A stretch of DNA of 64,000 bases from Roseomonas xinghualingensis (GTDB taxonomy: Bacteria; Pseudomonadota; Alphaproteobacteria; Acetobacterales; Acetobacteraceae), in NCBI RefSeq assembly GCF_025791835.1, contig NZ_JAOXLP010000004.1, positions 124,001 to 188,000 of the forward strand. The letters are read 5' to 3'. A program made the translations under genes and the position numbers. Below the pieces are notes generated by a model. That model was given only the letters and a program-made list of their open reading frames with translations, had not been told where the DNA came from and made no database searches. This document shows, piece by piece, positions 26,671 through 37,538 of the stretch; within the stretch, counting starts at the first letter, position 1; the number at the start of each line of letters is the position of its first letter.

Positions 26671-27306
26671 TCATGCACGGCGCCGCTCCCAGCCGAGAGC
26701 CATCAGGACGAGGTTGATGGCGAGATAGATGAGGCCGCAGAGCACATAGGATTCCAGCGGCAAGAAGGTGGAGGCGGCCAGGGCCTGGGAGGCGCGCGTC
26801 AGCTCCAGGATGCCCACCAGGGAGATGAGGGAGGATGCCTTCATGATCATGATCGCCTCTCCCACGATGGCCGGGCGCATGGCGCGGGCGGCGATGGGCA
26901 GGCGGATGCGGATGAAGGTCTGAACACGCGTCAGGCCCAGCAGGCGCGCGGCCTCGATGGCGCCGGACGGGACGGCAGCGAGGCCGCCGCGCAGGATCTC
27001 GGCCATATAGGCCGCGCAGCAGAGGCCGAGCGTACCCACCGCCGCGGCGATGGCGGGGATGTCGAGGCCCAGGAAGGGCAGCGCATAATAGGCAAGGAGG
27101 AGCTGCACCAGCAGCGGTACGCCGCGGAAGAAGCTGATGTAGATCGCGGCGAAGGCGCGCAGCCCCCGCGCGCCGGAGGTGGCGGCGGCGGCGATACCCG
27201 CCCCCGCCGCGAAGCCAAGGAGGATGGCGGCCGCCGAGACCGCCACCGTGGCCACCGCCCCCTGTAGGAGCGGGGGCAGGGCTTCCTGGATAAAGGACCA
27301 GTCCAA
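26671..27306 (-). CDS. Amino acid ABC transporter permease (first)
   Basis: A 211-residue inner-membrane permease. Motifs: YISFFRGVPLLVQLLLAYYALP and the EAA loop AIEAARLLGLTRVQTFIRIRLP, which docks on the ATPase. It forms the channel with the neighbouring permease. Seven bases separate it from the receptor gene, and ~48 bases containing a tandem duplication separate it from the next permease. Confidence 0.9.
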   Translation of the reverse strand: MDWSFIQEALPPLLQGAVATVAVSAAAILLGFAAGAGIAAAATSGARGLRAFAAIYISFFRGVPLLVQLLLAYYALPFLGLDIPAIAAAVGTLGLCCAAYMAEILRGGLAAVPSGAIEAARLLGLTRVQTFIRIRLPIAARAMRPAIVGEAIMIMKASSLISLVGILELTRASQALAASTFLPLESYVLCGLIYLAINLVLMALGWERRRA

Positions 27307-27313
27307 CGGAAGA

Positions 27314-28147
27314 TCAGACCGCCGGGACGGGAACGCTGTTGGGCGTGTCGAAGGTCTGGCCGAACCACTTGGTCTGCAGCGCGGTCAGGCGGCCATCCTG
27401 GCGCATCTTCACGATGGCGGCGTCGATCGCATCGATAAGCGGAGCGGAATCCGCGTCCTTCCGGCCGATATAGGAGAAATAGGCCTTGGCGCCGAAAGGC
27501 GGCTGCACGACGGCGAAGACATTCGGGCGCTGCTTCGCGGCATAGGCGATGTTGGGCAGCGAATTGCCGACGGCGGCGATGCGGCCCGCCGCGAGATCGG
27601 CATAGGCCTCGGAGAAGGACTGGTATTCGCGGATCGGCGGGGTGGTGCCGGGCAGGCTTTCCACAAAGGCCTTGAACTGGGCGAGCTGCGCGGTGCCGGT
27701 GGCGCCGCCGAGCTGCTTGCCGGCGATGTCCTCGGGCTTGTTGATGCTGCGGTCATTCGCACGCTTCAGCAGGGTGACGGTGGCCTCCGCGATCGGAACG
27801 GTGAAGCGGTAGCGCTCCAGCCGGGCCTTGGTGATGATGGCGGGGCCTGCGGCGAGGTCGTAGCGGCTGGCATCCAGGCCGGGCAGCACGGAGGCCCAGG
27901 GAAGGTCCTGGAAACGGATCTTCACGCCCAGATCCTTGCCGATCTCGGCGAAGACATCGGAGTTGAAGCCGGTCTGCTTGCCACCCTCGGTGAAGTCGAA
28001 GGGGGCGAAATGCAGTTCGGTGGCGACGACCAGCTCGCCCGCCTTCTTCGCCTTCTCCAGGTTGTTGGCGGCGGCGCGCTGCACGAAGGCGGCAGCGAGG
28101 CCGGTGCCGAGGGCGGCGACGCCGAGGCCGCGGCGGGTGATGCTCAT
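27314..28147 (-). CDS. Amino acid ABC transporter substrate-binding protein
   Basis: A 277-residue family-3 periplasmic receptor. The N-terminus, TRRGLGVAALGTGLAAAFVQRAAA, looks like a Tat-type signal (RRGLG). The mature part has VVATELHFAPFDFTEGGKQTGFNSDVFAEIGKDL, the usual ligand-binding lobe start, and PITKARLERYRFTVPI-like text (seen as IITKARLERYRF). It is the first gene of the minus-strand operon leading to hutF. Histidine is the likely ligand by context; another polar amino acid is possible. Confidence 0.9.
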   Translation of the reverse strand: MSITRRGLGVAALGTGLAAAFVQRAAANNLEKAKKAGELVVATELHFAPFDFTEGGKQTGFNSDVFAEIGKDLGVKIRFQDLPWASVLPGLDASRYDLAAGPAIITKARLERYRFTVPIAEATVTLLKRANDRSINKPEDIAGKQLGGATGTAQLAQFKAFVESLPGTTPPIREYQSFSEAYADLAAGRIAAVGNSLPNIAYAAKQRPNVFAVVQPPFGAKAYFSYIGRKDADSAPLIDAIDAAIVKMRQDGRLTALQTKWFGQTFDTPNSVPVPAV

Positions 28148-28235
28148 TCAGGTTCTCCTGCGGGTGCCCTGTTCGCGGGCCGCGTGTTGGGGCGCTCTTT
28201 ACAATGCCCGAGCGCTCTCGCCACCCATGCTCAAC

Positions 28236-28264
28236 TTGACATGACAGGTTATGGACGTGACGAT
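28236..28264 (+). promoter_or_regulatory. Candidate promoter of the oxygenase-hutCUHI operon
   Basis: TTGACA at 28236-28241 is a perfect -35 box, followed after 17 bases by GACGAT, which matches only three of six -10 positions. It lies 58-86 bases before the start at 28322, in the divergent hut intergenic region. The TTGACATGACAG stretch is partly palindromic and could overlap a repressor site, but it is not a recognised HutC operator. Confidence 0.35.
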
Positions 28265-28321
28265 CCCTGGTCCGGCGATCAAGGCCATTCCGGGCTCGGG
28301 CCGGGTTGAAGGCGAAGGCGG

Positions 28322-29299
28322 ATGGCTGGCACGACCTCTCTTCCGGTGATCGATGTTTCAGGACTGAACCGGGGTTCAGCAAACGCCGTGCCGCAGGTGG
28401 CGGCGGCGATCCGGGACGCCTGCATGGGTCCAGGCTTCTTCTATGTCTCGGAGCATGGTGTGCCGGCGGCGGTGATCGAGGGTGCTGCGGCAGCGGCGCG
28501 CGAGTTCTTCCACCTGCCGCCCGAGCGGAAGGCACTGGTGAAGGCCAACAAGCTGCATCGCGGCTGGCACGCCATGGGCGGCGCGCTGATGGAAGGCGCC
28601 AGGCACACGGACCGGAAGGAGTTCTTCTCCATCGGGCTGGAACTGCCGGAGGACGATCCTTCCGTGCTCGCCGGGGAGGCGCTGCGCGGGCCGAACCAAT
28701 GGCCGGATTTCGTCCCTGCCCTGCAACCGGCCATGTCCGCCTATTACGATGCGATGATGGCGCTGGGCGGGCGGCTGATGCGGGCCGTGGCGGTGAGCCT
28801 GGGACTGCCTGAGGATTTCTTCGTCCCGCGCTACACCAAGCCGCTGCAGCGGACGCAGGCCATCTTCTACCCGCCGCAGGATGTGGGCGCGGAGGAAGAG
28901 ATTTTCGGCGTGGCACCACATACGGATTTCGGCTGCATCACCCTGCTGTGGCAGGACGACAATGGGGGGTTGCAGGTGCGCGAGCGGCAGAGCGGCGGCT
29001 GGATCGACGCCCCTCCCCTGCCCGGCACGCTGGTGGTGAATGTGGGCGACCTGCTCGGGCGCTGGAGCAATGATCGCTTCGCCTCCACCCCGCACCGGGT
29101 GGTGAACCGCAGCGGGCGGGAGCGGATGTCGATCGCGACCTTCCATGACCCCGATTTCGGCGCGCTGATTGATCCGCGCGAGTTGGGGACTCCTGAGGGC
29201 GAGGCGCGTTACGAGCCGATCACGGCGGGGCAGCACATTCTGAACCGCTTCGATCAGGCCTTCGGTTACCGCAAGGCGCTGGCCACGGCGGCGGGCTGA
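28322..29299 (+). CDS. Isopenicillin N synthase-family 2OG/Fe(II) oxygenase
   Basis: A 325-residue oxygenase. The N-terminal DIOX_N region has LPVIDVSGLNRG and GFFYVSEHGVP. The C-terminal jelly-roll has the iron triad in HTDFGCITLL (His, Asp) and STPHRVVNRSG (His), with RMSIATF as the co-substrate Arg-x-Ser. It should use Fe(II) and 2-oxoglutarate to hydroxylate or desaturate a small substrate. It stands directly before hutC, five bases apart, so it is probably induced with histidine catabolism. The substrate is unknown; bacterial relatives are poorly characterised. Confidence 0.87.
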   Translation: MAGTTSLPVIDVSGLNRGSANAVPQVAAAIRDACMGPGFFYVSEHGVPAAVIEGAAAAAREFFHLPPERKALVKANKLHRGWHAMGGALMEGARHTDRKEFFSIGLELPEDDPSVLAGEALRGPNQWPDFVPALQPAMSAYYDAMMALGGRLMRAVAVSLGLPEDFFVPRYTKPLQRTQAIFYPPQDVGAEEEIFGVAPHTDFGCITLLWQDDNGGLQVRERQSGGWIDAPPLPGTLVVNVGDLLGRWSNDRFASTPHRVVNRSGRERMSIATFHDPDFGALIDPRELGTPEGEARYEPITAGQHILNRFDQAFGYRKALATAAG

Positions 29300-29304
29300 C
29301 TGCG

Positions 29305-30075
29305 ATGCCAGATGGTGGCGCACGGAAGCCCGGCATCGCCGAGGCGCCCAAGCCTCGCTACCAGGCAGTGAAGGACTTCGTCCTGTCGCGCATCGCCACG
29401 GGCGAATGGGCGGTGAATGCGCGCATTCCCAGCGAGAATGAGCTGGGGCCGATGCTGGGCGTGTCCCGCATCACAGTGAACCGCGCCTTCGCAGAGTTGG
29501 CGCGGGAGGGGCGGCTGCGGAAGGTGCCGGGGGTCGGCACCTTCGTCGCGGAAGGGAAGCCGCGCACAGGGCTTTCCAGCATCGAAAGCATCGTGGACGA
29601 GATCCGTGCGCGCGGGATGGAATGGGCCTGCGAGGTGCTGTCGCTCGGGCTGGTCCCGCTGACGGATGAGGCGGCGGATGCGATGGGGCTGCCGCGCGGC
29701 GGGCGGGTGCCAGGATCGGTGATCCTGCACAAGGGCGATGGCCTACCGATCCAGTTGGAGGAGCGCTTCATCCGGCCCGGCTATGCGCCGGGCTATAAGG
29801 AGCAGGATTTCTCCGGCCGCGCGACATACGAGTATTTGCGGGAAGTCGGCGAGGTAACGGAAATGGAGCAGACCGTGACCGCCATCCTGCCGGGCGCGCC
29901 ACTTGCACGCTTGCTGGCGGTGGGCCCGCGCGATCCTTGCCTGGTGATCCGCCGCCGGACCTTCCGCCGGGGCGATGCCACGACCTTCTCCCGCCTCACC
30001 CAGCCTGCCAGCCGTTTCGAGCTTTCCGGGCGCTACCGGATGCAAGATGGGCCGGGCGGGCATTTCAGCCACTGA
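29305..30075 (+). CDS. hutC: Histidine utilisation repressor, GntR family
   Basis: A 256-residue GntR/HutC-type repressor. The N-terminal winged helix has [46 protein letters not shown] and PGVGTFVAE. The C-terminal UTRA domain has [10 protein letters not shown] and [17 protein letters not shown]. HutC classically represses hut genes until urocanate binds the UTRA domain. Its position five bases after the oxygenase and just before hutU implies autoregulation. The operator was not identified with confidence. Confidence 0.93.
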   Translation: MPDGGARKPGIAEAPKPRYQAVKDFVLSRIATGEWAVNARIPSENELGPMLGVSRITVNRAFAELAREGRLRKVPGVGTFVAEGKPRTGLSSIESIVDEIRARGMEWACEVLSLGLVPLTDEAADAMGLPRGGRVPGSVILHKGDGLPIQLEERFIRPGYAPGYKEQDFSGRATYEYLREVGEVTEMEQTVTAILPGAPLARLLAVGPRDPCLVIRRRTFRRGDATTFSRLTQPASRFELSGRYRMQDGPGGHFSH

Positions 30076-30082
30076 GGACCGC

Positions 30083-31755
<1,673 letters not shown>

Positions 31756-31759
<4 letters not shown>

Positions 31760-33252
31760 CCGCGCCGGGTGGAGTGGTGCTCGCCGAGTTGCGGGCGGTG
31801 ATGGAAGGTGCTGCCCTTCGCCTGGATGAAGGCTGGCGGGAGGCGGTTCGGGCGAGCCATTCGGCGCTCGCCGCGCGGCTTGAGGCCGGCGAGGTGATGT
31901 ATGGCGTGAACACCGGCTTCGGAAAGTTGGCGGGCACGCGCATCGCGCCGGATGCGCTTGTGCAGTTGCAGCTGAACCTGGTGCGGAGCCACGCCTCGGG
32001 CGTGGGCGAGCCCCTCCCCCCGCCCGTGGTGCGGTTGGTGCTGGCGCTGAAGGCGCTGTCCCTTGCGCGCGGAGCCTCCGCCGTGCGCGAGGAAACCGTG
32101 GAGGCGTTGTTGCGGCTGCTGGAGGCTGATGTGCTTCCGTTGATCCCTGCGCAGGGTTCTGTGGGCGCCTCGGGCGATCTGGCGCCGCTGGCGCATCTCT
32201 CCATGCTGCTGATCGGCGAAGGCCGGGCGCTGGTGGATGGCGTGGCGGTGCCAGCCACGGAGGCGCTAGCGCGAGTGGGGCTTTCGCCGCTGCCGCTGGG
32301 CCCGAAGGAAGGGCTGGCGCTGCTGAATGGCACGCAGGTTTCCACCGCCATCGCATTGGTGGCGCTGTTCCGGGCACGGGATTTGTTCCGCACGGCGCTG
32401 GTGGCGGGTGCGATGAGCACGGAGGGGGTGCGGGGCTCCGACACGCCTTTCGATCCGCGGATCCACGCGCTGCGCGGGCAGCCGGGGCAGATCCGGGTGG
32501 CCGATGGGCTGCGCGGGCTGATGACCGGGAGTGCGATCCGGGAGAGCCACCGGACGGGCGATCCGCGCGTGCAGGACCCTTATTCCATCCGCTGCCAGCC
32601 GCAGGTGATGGGGGCATGCCTGGATGCCCTCGACCATGCTGCTTCCGTGCTGGAGCGCGAGGCGAATGCGGTGACGGACAATCCGCTGGTGACGGCGGAG
32701 GGCGAGGTTCTGTCTGGCGGGAATTTCCATGCGGAGCCGGTGGCCTTCGCGGCCGATCACATCGCGCTGGCGCTGGCGGAGATCGGGGCGCTTTCTGAGC
32801 GCCGGACCGCGCTGCTGACCGACCCTGCGCTTTCGGGGCTTCCGGCCTTCCTGGTGCGGGAGGGCGGGCTGAATTCCGGCTTCATGATCGCGCAGGTGAC
32901 GGCGGCGGCTCTGGCGAGCGAGCAGAAGTCGCTGGCGCATCCGCGCAGCGTGGACAGCCTGCCGACCTCCGCGAACCAGGAGGACCATGTGAGCATGGCA
33001 ACCGGCGCGGCGCTGCGGCTTCTGGCCATGGCAGGGAACCTGCGCGACATCCTGGCGATCGAGCTGCTGGCGGCGGCGCAGGCGATCGAGTTCCACCGGC
33101 CGCTGCGATCCTCCGAGGCGCTGGAGGCGGCGCATGGAATGGTGCGCGGCGTGGCCGCGCCCTGGGATGCGGACCGGTTCATGGCGCCGGATATCGCAGC
33201 GGTGGCGGGGCTGGTCTCGGAAGGGCGGTTCGCCGCGCTGGTGGATGGCTGA
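31756..33252 (+). CDS. hutH: Histidine ammonia-lyase
   Basis: A 498-residue lyase. The autocatalytic MIO prosthetic group forms from A138-S139-G140 in [14 protein letters not shown]. Also seen: [26 protein letters not shown], and [12 protein letters not shown]. It deaminates L-histidine to urocanate and ammonia, the first step of the pathway. GTG 31756 overlaps the hutU stop and is chosen over an upstream ATG inside hutU. It overlaps hutI by eight bases. Confidence 0.96.
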
Positions 33253-34441
33253 TTTCGACCGCGTCTGGGTGAACGCGCATCTCTGCACCATGGCGAATGG
33301 GCTGGGCGTGGTACTCGCTGGCGCGCTGGCGGCGAAGGATGGGCGCATCGCCTGGGTGGGGCCGCGAAGCGCGTTGCCGCCCCATGACTCGCCGGTGGTG
33401 GATTGCGGCGGGGCCTGGGTGCTGCCGGGGCTGGTGGATTGCCACACCCATCTCATCTTCGGCGACAACCGCGCGGGGGAGTTCGAGCGGCGGCTCGCGG
33501 GCGTGAGCTATGAGCAGATCGCACGGGAAGGTGGCGGCATCCTTTCCACCGTGCGCGCCACGCGCGAGGCGAGCGAGGATGCGCTTCTGGCCGCCGCGCT
33601 GCCGCGGCTGGACGGATTGCTGGCGGAGGGTGTCACCACCGTCGAGGTGAAGTCCGGCTATGGGCTGGAATTCGAGGCCGAGCGGCGGATGCTGCGCGTT
33701 GCGCGAGCGCTGGGGCGGGAACGGTTGGTTTCGGTGGTTACCTCCTTCCTCGGGGCCCATGCGGTGCCGCCGGAATACAAGGGGCGCCAGGGTGACTATG
33801 CCGCGCTGGTGGCGGGGATGATCGCGCCTCTGGCGGCCGAGGGGCTGGTGGATGCGGTGGATACCTTCTGCGAGCGCATCGCCTTCACCCCCGCCGAGAC
33901 GGAAGCGGTGTTCGAGGCGGCACGGCGGGCCGGGCTGCCGGTGAAGCTGCATGCGGACCAGTTGAGCGATACCGGCGGCGCGGCCCTGGTGGCGCGGTTC
34001 GGCGGACTTTCGGCGGATCATCTGGAACACGCGTCCGCTGCGGGGCTGGCGGCCATGGCGGCGGCGGGGACGGTGGCGGTGCTGCTGCCGGGAGCGACCT
34101 ATTTCATCCGGGAGGAACGGCATCCGGATATCGCCGCGATGCGGGCGGCCGGGGTGCGGATGGCGGTGGCGACCGACATGAATCCGGGGTCCTCCCCGGC
34201 ACGCTCCCTGCTGCTGATGCTGAATATGGCCTGCACCCTGTACCGCCTGACGGTGGAGGAGGCCCTGCTGGGCGTGACGCGCCACGCGGCGGCGGCGCTG
34301 GGGCTTGCGGATCGCGGCGTGCTGGCGCCAGGGATGCGGTGCGACCTTGCTTTGTTCCGCATCGAGGCGCCGGCGGAGCTGTGCTACTGGCTGGGCGGCA
34401 ATCCCTGCGCCGGGCGCGTGGTGGCTGGCCGGGAGGCATAG
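33245..34441 (+). CDS. hutI: Imidazolonepropionase
   Basis: A 398-residue metal-dependent amidohydrolase. Motifs: [26 protein letters not shown] (HxH metal ligands and the substrate Arg), [40 protein letters not shown] and [10 protein letters not shown] (metal Asp). It hydrolyses imidazolone propionate to formiminoglutamate, the substrate of HutF encoded divergently. ATG 33245 lies inside the end of hutH. No hutG gene follows; the final deformylase is outside the window or replaced. Confidence 0.95.
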   Translation: MADFDRVWVNAHLCTMANGLGVVLAGALAAKDGRIAWVGPRSALPPHDSPVVDCGGAWVLPGLVDCHTHLIFGDNRAGEFERRLAGVSYEQIAREGGGILSTVRATREASEDALLAAALPRLDGLLAEGVTTVEVKSGYGLEFEAERRMLRVARALGRERLVSVVTSFLGAHAVPPEYKGRQGDYAALVAGMIAPLAAEGLVDAVDTFCERIAFTPAETEAVFEAARRAGLPVKLHADQLSDTGGAALVARFGGLSADHLEHASAAGLAAMAAAGTVAVLLPGATYFIREERHPDIAAMRAAGVRMAVATDMNPGSSPARSLLLMLNMACTLYRLTVEEALLGVTRHAAAALGLADRGVLAPGMRCDLALFRIEAPAELCYWLGGNPCAGRVVAGREA

Positions 34442-34475
34442 CGGCGCCCCAGGGGAAGGCCGGCCAGGGGGAAGC

Positions 34476-35372
34476 ATGATCGACAAGCTGGGCTATCTGA
34501 TGGCCGTCGCGCGGGAGCGGAGCTTCCGGCGCGCGGCGGAAGCCTGTGGCGTGGCGCAGCCGACGCTTTCCGCCGGGATCAAGCAGTTGGAAACCGAACT
34601 GGGCGTGCTGCTGGTGCAGCGCTCCTCCCGCTTCCTGGGGCTGACCCCGGAGGGGGAGAAGGTCGTCGAATGGGGCAAGCGTCTGCTCGGCGATGTGCGC
34701 GCCATGCGGCAGGAATTGCGGGTCGGGCGCAGCGGGCTTGTGGGGAATCTGCGGCTGGCGGTGATCCCCACGGCGCTGGCCATGGTGCCGGCCCTGACCA
34801 TTGCCTGCCGAAAGCGCCATCCGGGCATCCGTTTCACCATCCTCTCCCGCACCTCGGCGGCGGTGCTGGAGATGCTGGACAATCTGGAAGCGGATGCGGG
34901 CATCACCTATCTCGGCACGGAGCCTCTTGGGCGGGTGCGGAGCGTGCCGCTCTATACGGAACGCTATCGGCTGGTGGTGCCGGCGGGGTCGGCCTGGGGC
35001 GCGCGGCGGTCCGTGGCGTGGTCGGAACTGGCGGGGCAGCCACTCTGCCTGTTGACGCCGGACATGCAGAACCGGCGCATCATGGACCAGCTGATGCGGC
35101 AGGCCGGGGTGAATGTGGAGGCGACGGTGGAATCCAATTCCATCGTGACGCTGATCGCCCATGTCCGGAGCGGGCTCTGGATGACGGTGCTGCCGGAAAG
35201 CGTGGCTAGCACCATGGGCTCGGCCGGCGGGCTGCAGGCCATTCCGCTGGTTTCGCCGGATGCGCAGTACCGGATCGGGCTGGTGGTGCCGCAGCATGAT
35301 CCGGCCCCTCCCCTGACCGCCGCCCTGCTGGCGGAGGCGCAGCGGCTTTCGGAGGAACGCGGGGAGGCTTGA
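34476..35372 (+). CDS. LysR-family regulator, probably of formate dehydrogenase
   Basis: A 298-residue LysR protein. The N-terminal winged helix has YLMAVARERSFRRAAEACGVAQPTLSAGIKQLETELG, followed by a periplasmic-binding-protein-like effector domain. ATG 34476 is preceded by GGGGGAAG. It lies upstream of and co-directional with fdsG, as the FdsR regulator does in Cupriavidus-type fds clusters. A perfect palindrome overlaps its stop codon and probably is its operator. The effector is not identified; regulating hut instead is less likely given the gene order. Confidence 0.9.
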   Translation: MIDKLGYLMAVARERSFRRAAEACGVAQPTLSAGIKQLETELGVLLVQRSSRFLGLTPEGEKVVEWGKRLLGDVRAMRQELRVGRSGLVGNLRLAVIPTALAMVPALTIACRKRHPGIRFTILSRTSAAVLEMLDNLEADAGITYLGTEPLGRVRSVPLYTERYRLVVPAGSAWGARRSVAWSELAGQPLCLLTPDMQNRRIMDQLMRQAGVNVEATVESNSIVTLIAHVRSGLWMTVLPESVASTMGSAGGLQAIPLVSPDAQYRIGLVVPQHDPAPPLTAALLAEAQRLSEERGEA

Positions 35373-35388
35373 TAGGATTTTCCTATCA
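35370..35388 (+). promoter_or_regulatory. Palindromic LysR-box-like operator before fdsG
   Basis: TGATAGGA-TTT-TCCTATCA is a perfect inverted repeat with 8-bp arms, starting in the regulator's own stop codon and ending 86 bases before fdsG. It contains ATAG-N7-CTAT and fits the T-N11-A rule for LysR-type sites. It is therefore a strong candidate binding site for the adjacent regulator controlling the fds operon. Confidence 0.6.
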
Positions 35389-35474
35389 CCCAACGGGATC
35401 GGCTTCTTGATTCCTGGCCCATCCGGTGACGGATTGGCGGGCGAAAGAACCAAAACCCGATCACTGGGAAGAGC

Positions 35475-35981
35475 ATGTCCGCGCCAATCGCCGAGCTTCG
35501 CCCCGCCGCGCCCACGCCGCACTGGGACGACACGCTGGCCATCGAGATCATCGCTGCTCATGCCGGGCTGGAGGGGGCCTGCCTGCCCGTCCTCCATGCC
35601 TTGCAGGATGAGTTCGGCTGCGTCCCGCCTGAGGCGGTGCCGTTGGTAGCGGAGGCGCTGAACCTTTCCCGCGCCGAGGTGCATGGGGTGGTCAGCTTCT
35701 ATCATGACTTCCGGGCGGCCCCTCCGGGGCGACATGTGCTGAAGCTGTGCCGGGCGGAAGCCTGCCAGTCCATGGGGGTGGACGCGCTCGCGGCCGGGCT
35801 GCTCGGGCGGCTGGGCGTGGAATGGGGCGGCACCACCGCTGATGGCAGCATGACGGTGGAACCGGCCTTCTGCCTCGGCCTCTGCGCCTGCGCCCCGGCG
35901 GCGCTGCTCGACGGGGAGCCGGTGGGGCGGCTGGACGATGCGGCGCTGGATGCCCTGGCGCAGAAGGCGCGGCGGGCATGA
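35475..35981 (+). CDS. fdsG: NAD-dependent formate dehydrogenase, gamma subunit (NuoE-like)
   Basis: A 168-residue thioredoxin-like [2Fe-2S] protein related to NuoE. The cluster cysteines occur in LCRAEACQSMG (C-x4-C) and FCLGLCACAPA (C-x3-C). It passes electrons from the FdsA Fe-S chain toward the FMN subunit FdsB in the soluble FdsABG complex. First gene of the operon, after a 102-base leader with a LysR-type palindrome; it overlaps fdsB by ATGA. Confidence 0.93.
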   Translation: MSAPIAELRPAAPTPHWDDTLAIEIIAAHAGLEGACLPVLHALQDEFGCVPPEAVPLVAEALNLSRAEVHGVVSFYHDFRAAPPGRHVLKLCRAEACQSMGVDALAAGLLGRLGVEWGGTTADGSMTVEPAFCLGLCACAPAALLDGEPVGRLDDAALDALAQKARRA

Positions 35982-37525
35982 CGCGGATCTACCTGCCCCA
36001 GGATGCCGCCGCGCTGGCCCTGGGCGCCGAGGCGGTGCTGCGGGCGCTGCGGGCCGAGGCTGCCATGCGCGGCGTGGCACTGGATGTGGTGCGGACGGGC
36101 ACGCGCGGCGCGGTGTGGCTGGAACCGCTGCTGGAGGTGGAGACGCCCGAGGGCCGCATTGGCTACGGGCCGGTGAAGCCGGGCGACATCTCCGGGCTGT
36201 TGGATGCGGGGCTGCTGGAAGGTGGCTCACATCCGTTGCGGATCGGGCGACCGGAGGAGCATCCCTGGTTCGCGGGGCAGACACGGCTGAGCTTTGCGCG
36301 CTGCGGAATCGTCGATCCGGTTTCGGTGGAGGATTACCGGGCGCATGGCGGCTTCACGGGGCTGGAAAAGGCCCTGGGGATGTCGGGCGAGGCGATCGTC
36401 GATGAGGTGAAGCTTTCGGGCCTGCGCGGGCGCGGCGGGGCTGGTTTCCCCACGGGCATCAAGTGGAACACGGTGCGGTTGGCCCAGGCCGACCGGAAAT
36501 ACGTGGTCTGCAACGCCGATGAAGGCGACAGCGGCACTTTCGCCGACCGGATGCTGATGGAGGGCGATCCCTTCTGCCTGATCGAGGGCATGGCGATCGC
36601 CGGGATCGCGGCGGGAGCGACCAAGGGCTTCATCTACACGCGCTCCGAATACCCGCATGCCGTGCGGACCATGCGCGCGGCCATCCTGGCGGCGCGGCGC
36701 GCCGGATGGCTGGGCGGCGATATCGGTGGCTCAGGGCACAGCTTCGATCTGGAGGTCCGTGTCGGCGCGGGCGCCTATATCTGCGGCGAGGAGACCTCGC
36801 TGCTGAACTCGCTGGAAGGGAAGCGGGGCGTGGTTCGCGCCAAGCCGCCGCTGCCGGCCATCGAGGGGTTGTTCGGCAAGCCGACCATCGTGAACAACGT
36901 GCTCTCCTTCGCCGCCGTGCCCTGGATCATGGCGCATGGGGCTGAAGCCTATGCCGCCTTCGGCACGGGGCGCTCGCTGGGCACGCTGGCGGTGCAGATC
37001 GCGGGCAATGTGCGGCGGGGCGGGCTGGTGGAACTGCCCTTCGGGCTGCCGCTGCGCGCGGTGATCGAGGAATGGGGCGGCGGCACGGCATCCGGGCGGC
37101 CCTTCCGGGCGGTGCAGGTCGGCGGGCCGCTGGGGGCCTATTTCCCGGAGGCGCTGCTGGACACGCCGATGGACTACGAGGCCTTCTCCAAGGCCGGCGG
37201 GCTACTGGGCCATGGCGGCGTGACGGTGTTCGACGACAGCGTGGACCTGGCGCGGCAGGCGCGCTTCGCCTTCGAGTTCTGCGCGGGCGAGAGCTGCGGA
37301 AAATGCACGCCCTGCCGCATCGGCGCGGTACGCGGGATGGAAGTGGTGGATCGCATCGTCGCGGGCGTGCAGCCGGAGCAGAACCTGGCCGTTCTTGATG
37401 ATCTGCTGGAACTGATGACGGATGCCTCGCTCTGCGCCATGGGCGGGCTGACGCCCGTGCCCGTCGGCAGTGCCCTGAAGCATTTCCCCGAGGATTTCGA
37501 CGTCGCCGCCCGGGCGGCGGCGTGA
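35978..37525 (+). CDS. fdsB: NAD-dependent formate dehydrogenase, beta subunit (NuoF-like)
   Basis: A 515-residue flavoprotein. The N-terminal ~110 residues are a thioredoxin-like domain as in other FdsB proteins. FMN/NADH-binding motifs: LRGRGGAGFPTGIKWNTV, YVVCNADEGDSGTFADR, GAGAYICGEETSLLNSLEGKRG. The C-terminal [4Fe-4S] site is GESCGKCTPCRIG plus a distal Cys (DASLCAMGG). It reduces NAD+ with electrons from formate. Fourteen bases separate it from fdsA. Confidence 0.95.
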   Translation: MTRIYLPQDAAALALGAEAVLRALRAEAAMRGVALDVVRTGTRGAVWLEPLLEVETPEGRIGYGPVKPGDISGLLDAGLLEGGSHPLRIGRPEEHPWFAGQTRLSFARCGIVDPVSVEDYRAHGGFTGLEKALGMSGEAIVDEVKLSGLRGRGGAGFPTGIKWNTVRLAQADRKYVVCNADEGDSGTFADRMLMEGDPFCLIEGMAIAGIAAGATKGFIYTRSEYPHAVRTMRAAILAARRAGWLGGDIGGSGHSFDLEVRVGAGAYICGEETSLLNSLEGKRGVVRAKPPLPAIEGLFGKPTIVNNVLSFAAVPWIMAHGAEAYAAFGTGRSLGTLAVQIAGNVRRGGLVELPFGLPLRAVIEEWGGGTASGRPFRAVQVGGPLGAYFPEALLDTPMDYEAFSKAGGLLGHGGVTVFDDSVDLARQARFAFEFCAGESCGKCTPCRIGAVRGMEVVDRIVAGVQPEQNLAVLDDLLELMTDASLCAMGGLTPVPVGSALKHFPEDFDVAARAAA

Positions 37526-37538
37526 GGGAGCCGGAGCA

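Noticed and set aside
28148..28321. A classical HutC operator in the divergent hut intergenic region
   Set aside because: No TTGTATATACAA-like palindrome was found. The TTGACATGACAG stretch is only partly symmetrical (8 of 12), so it was not called as an operator.
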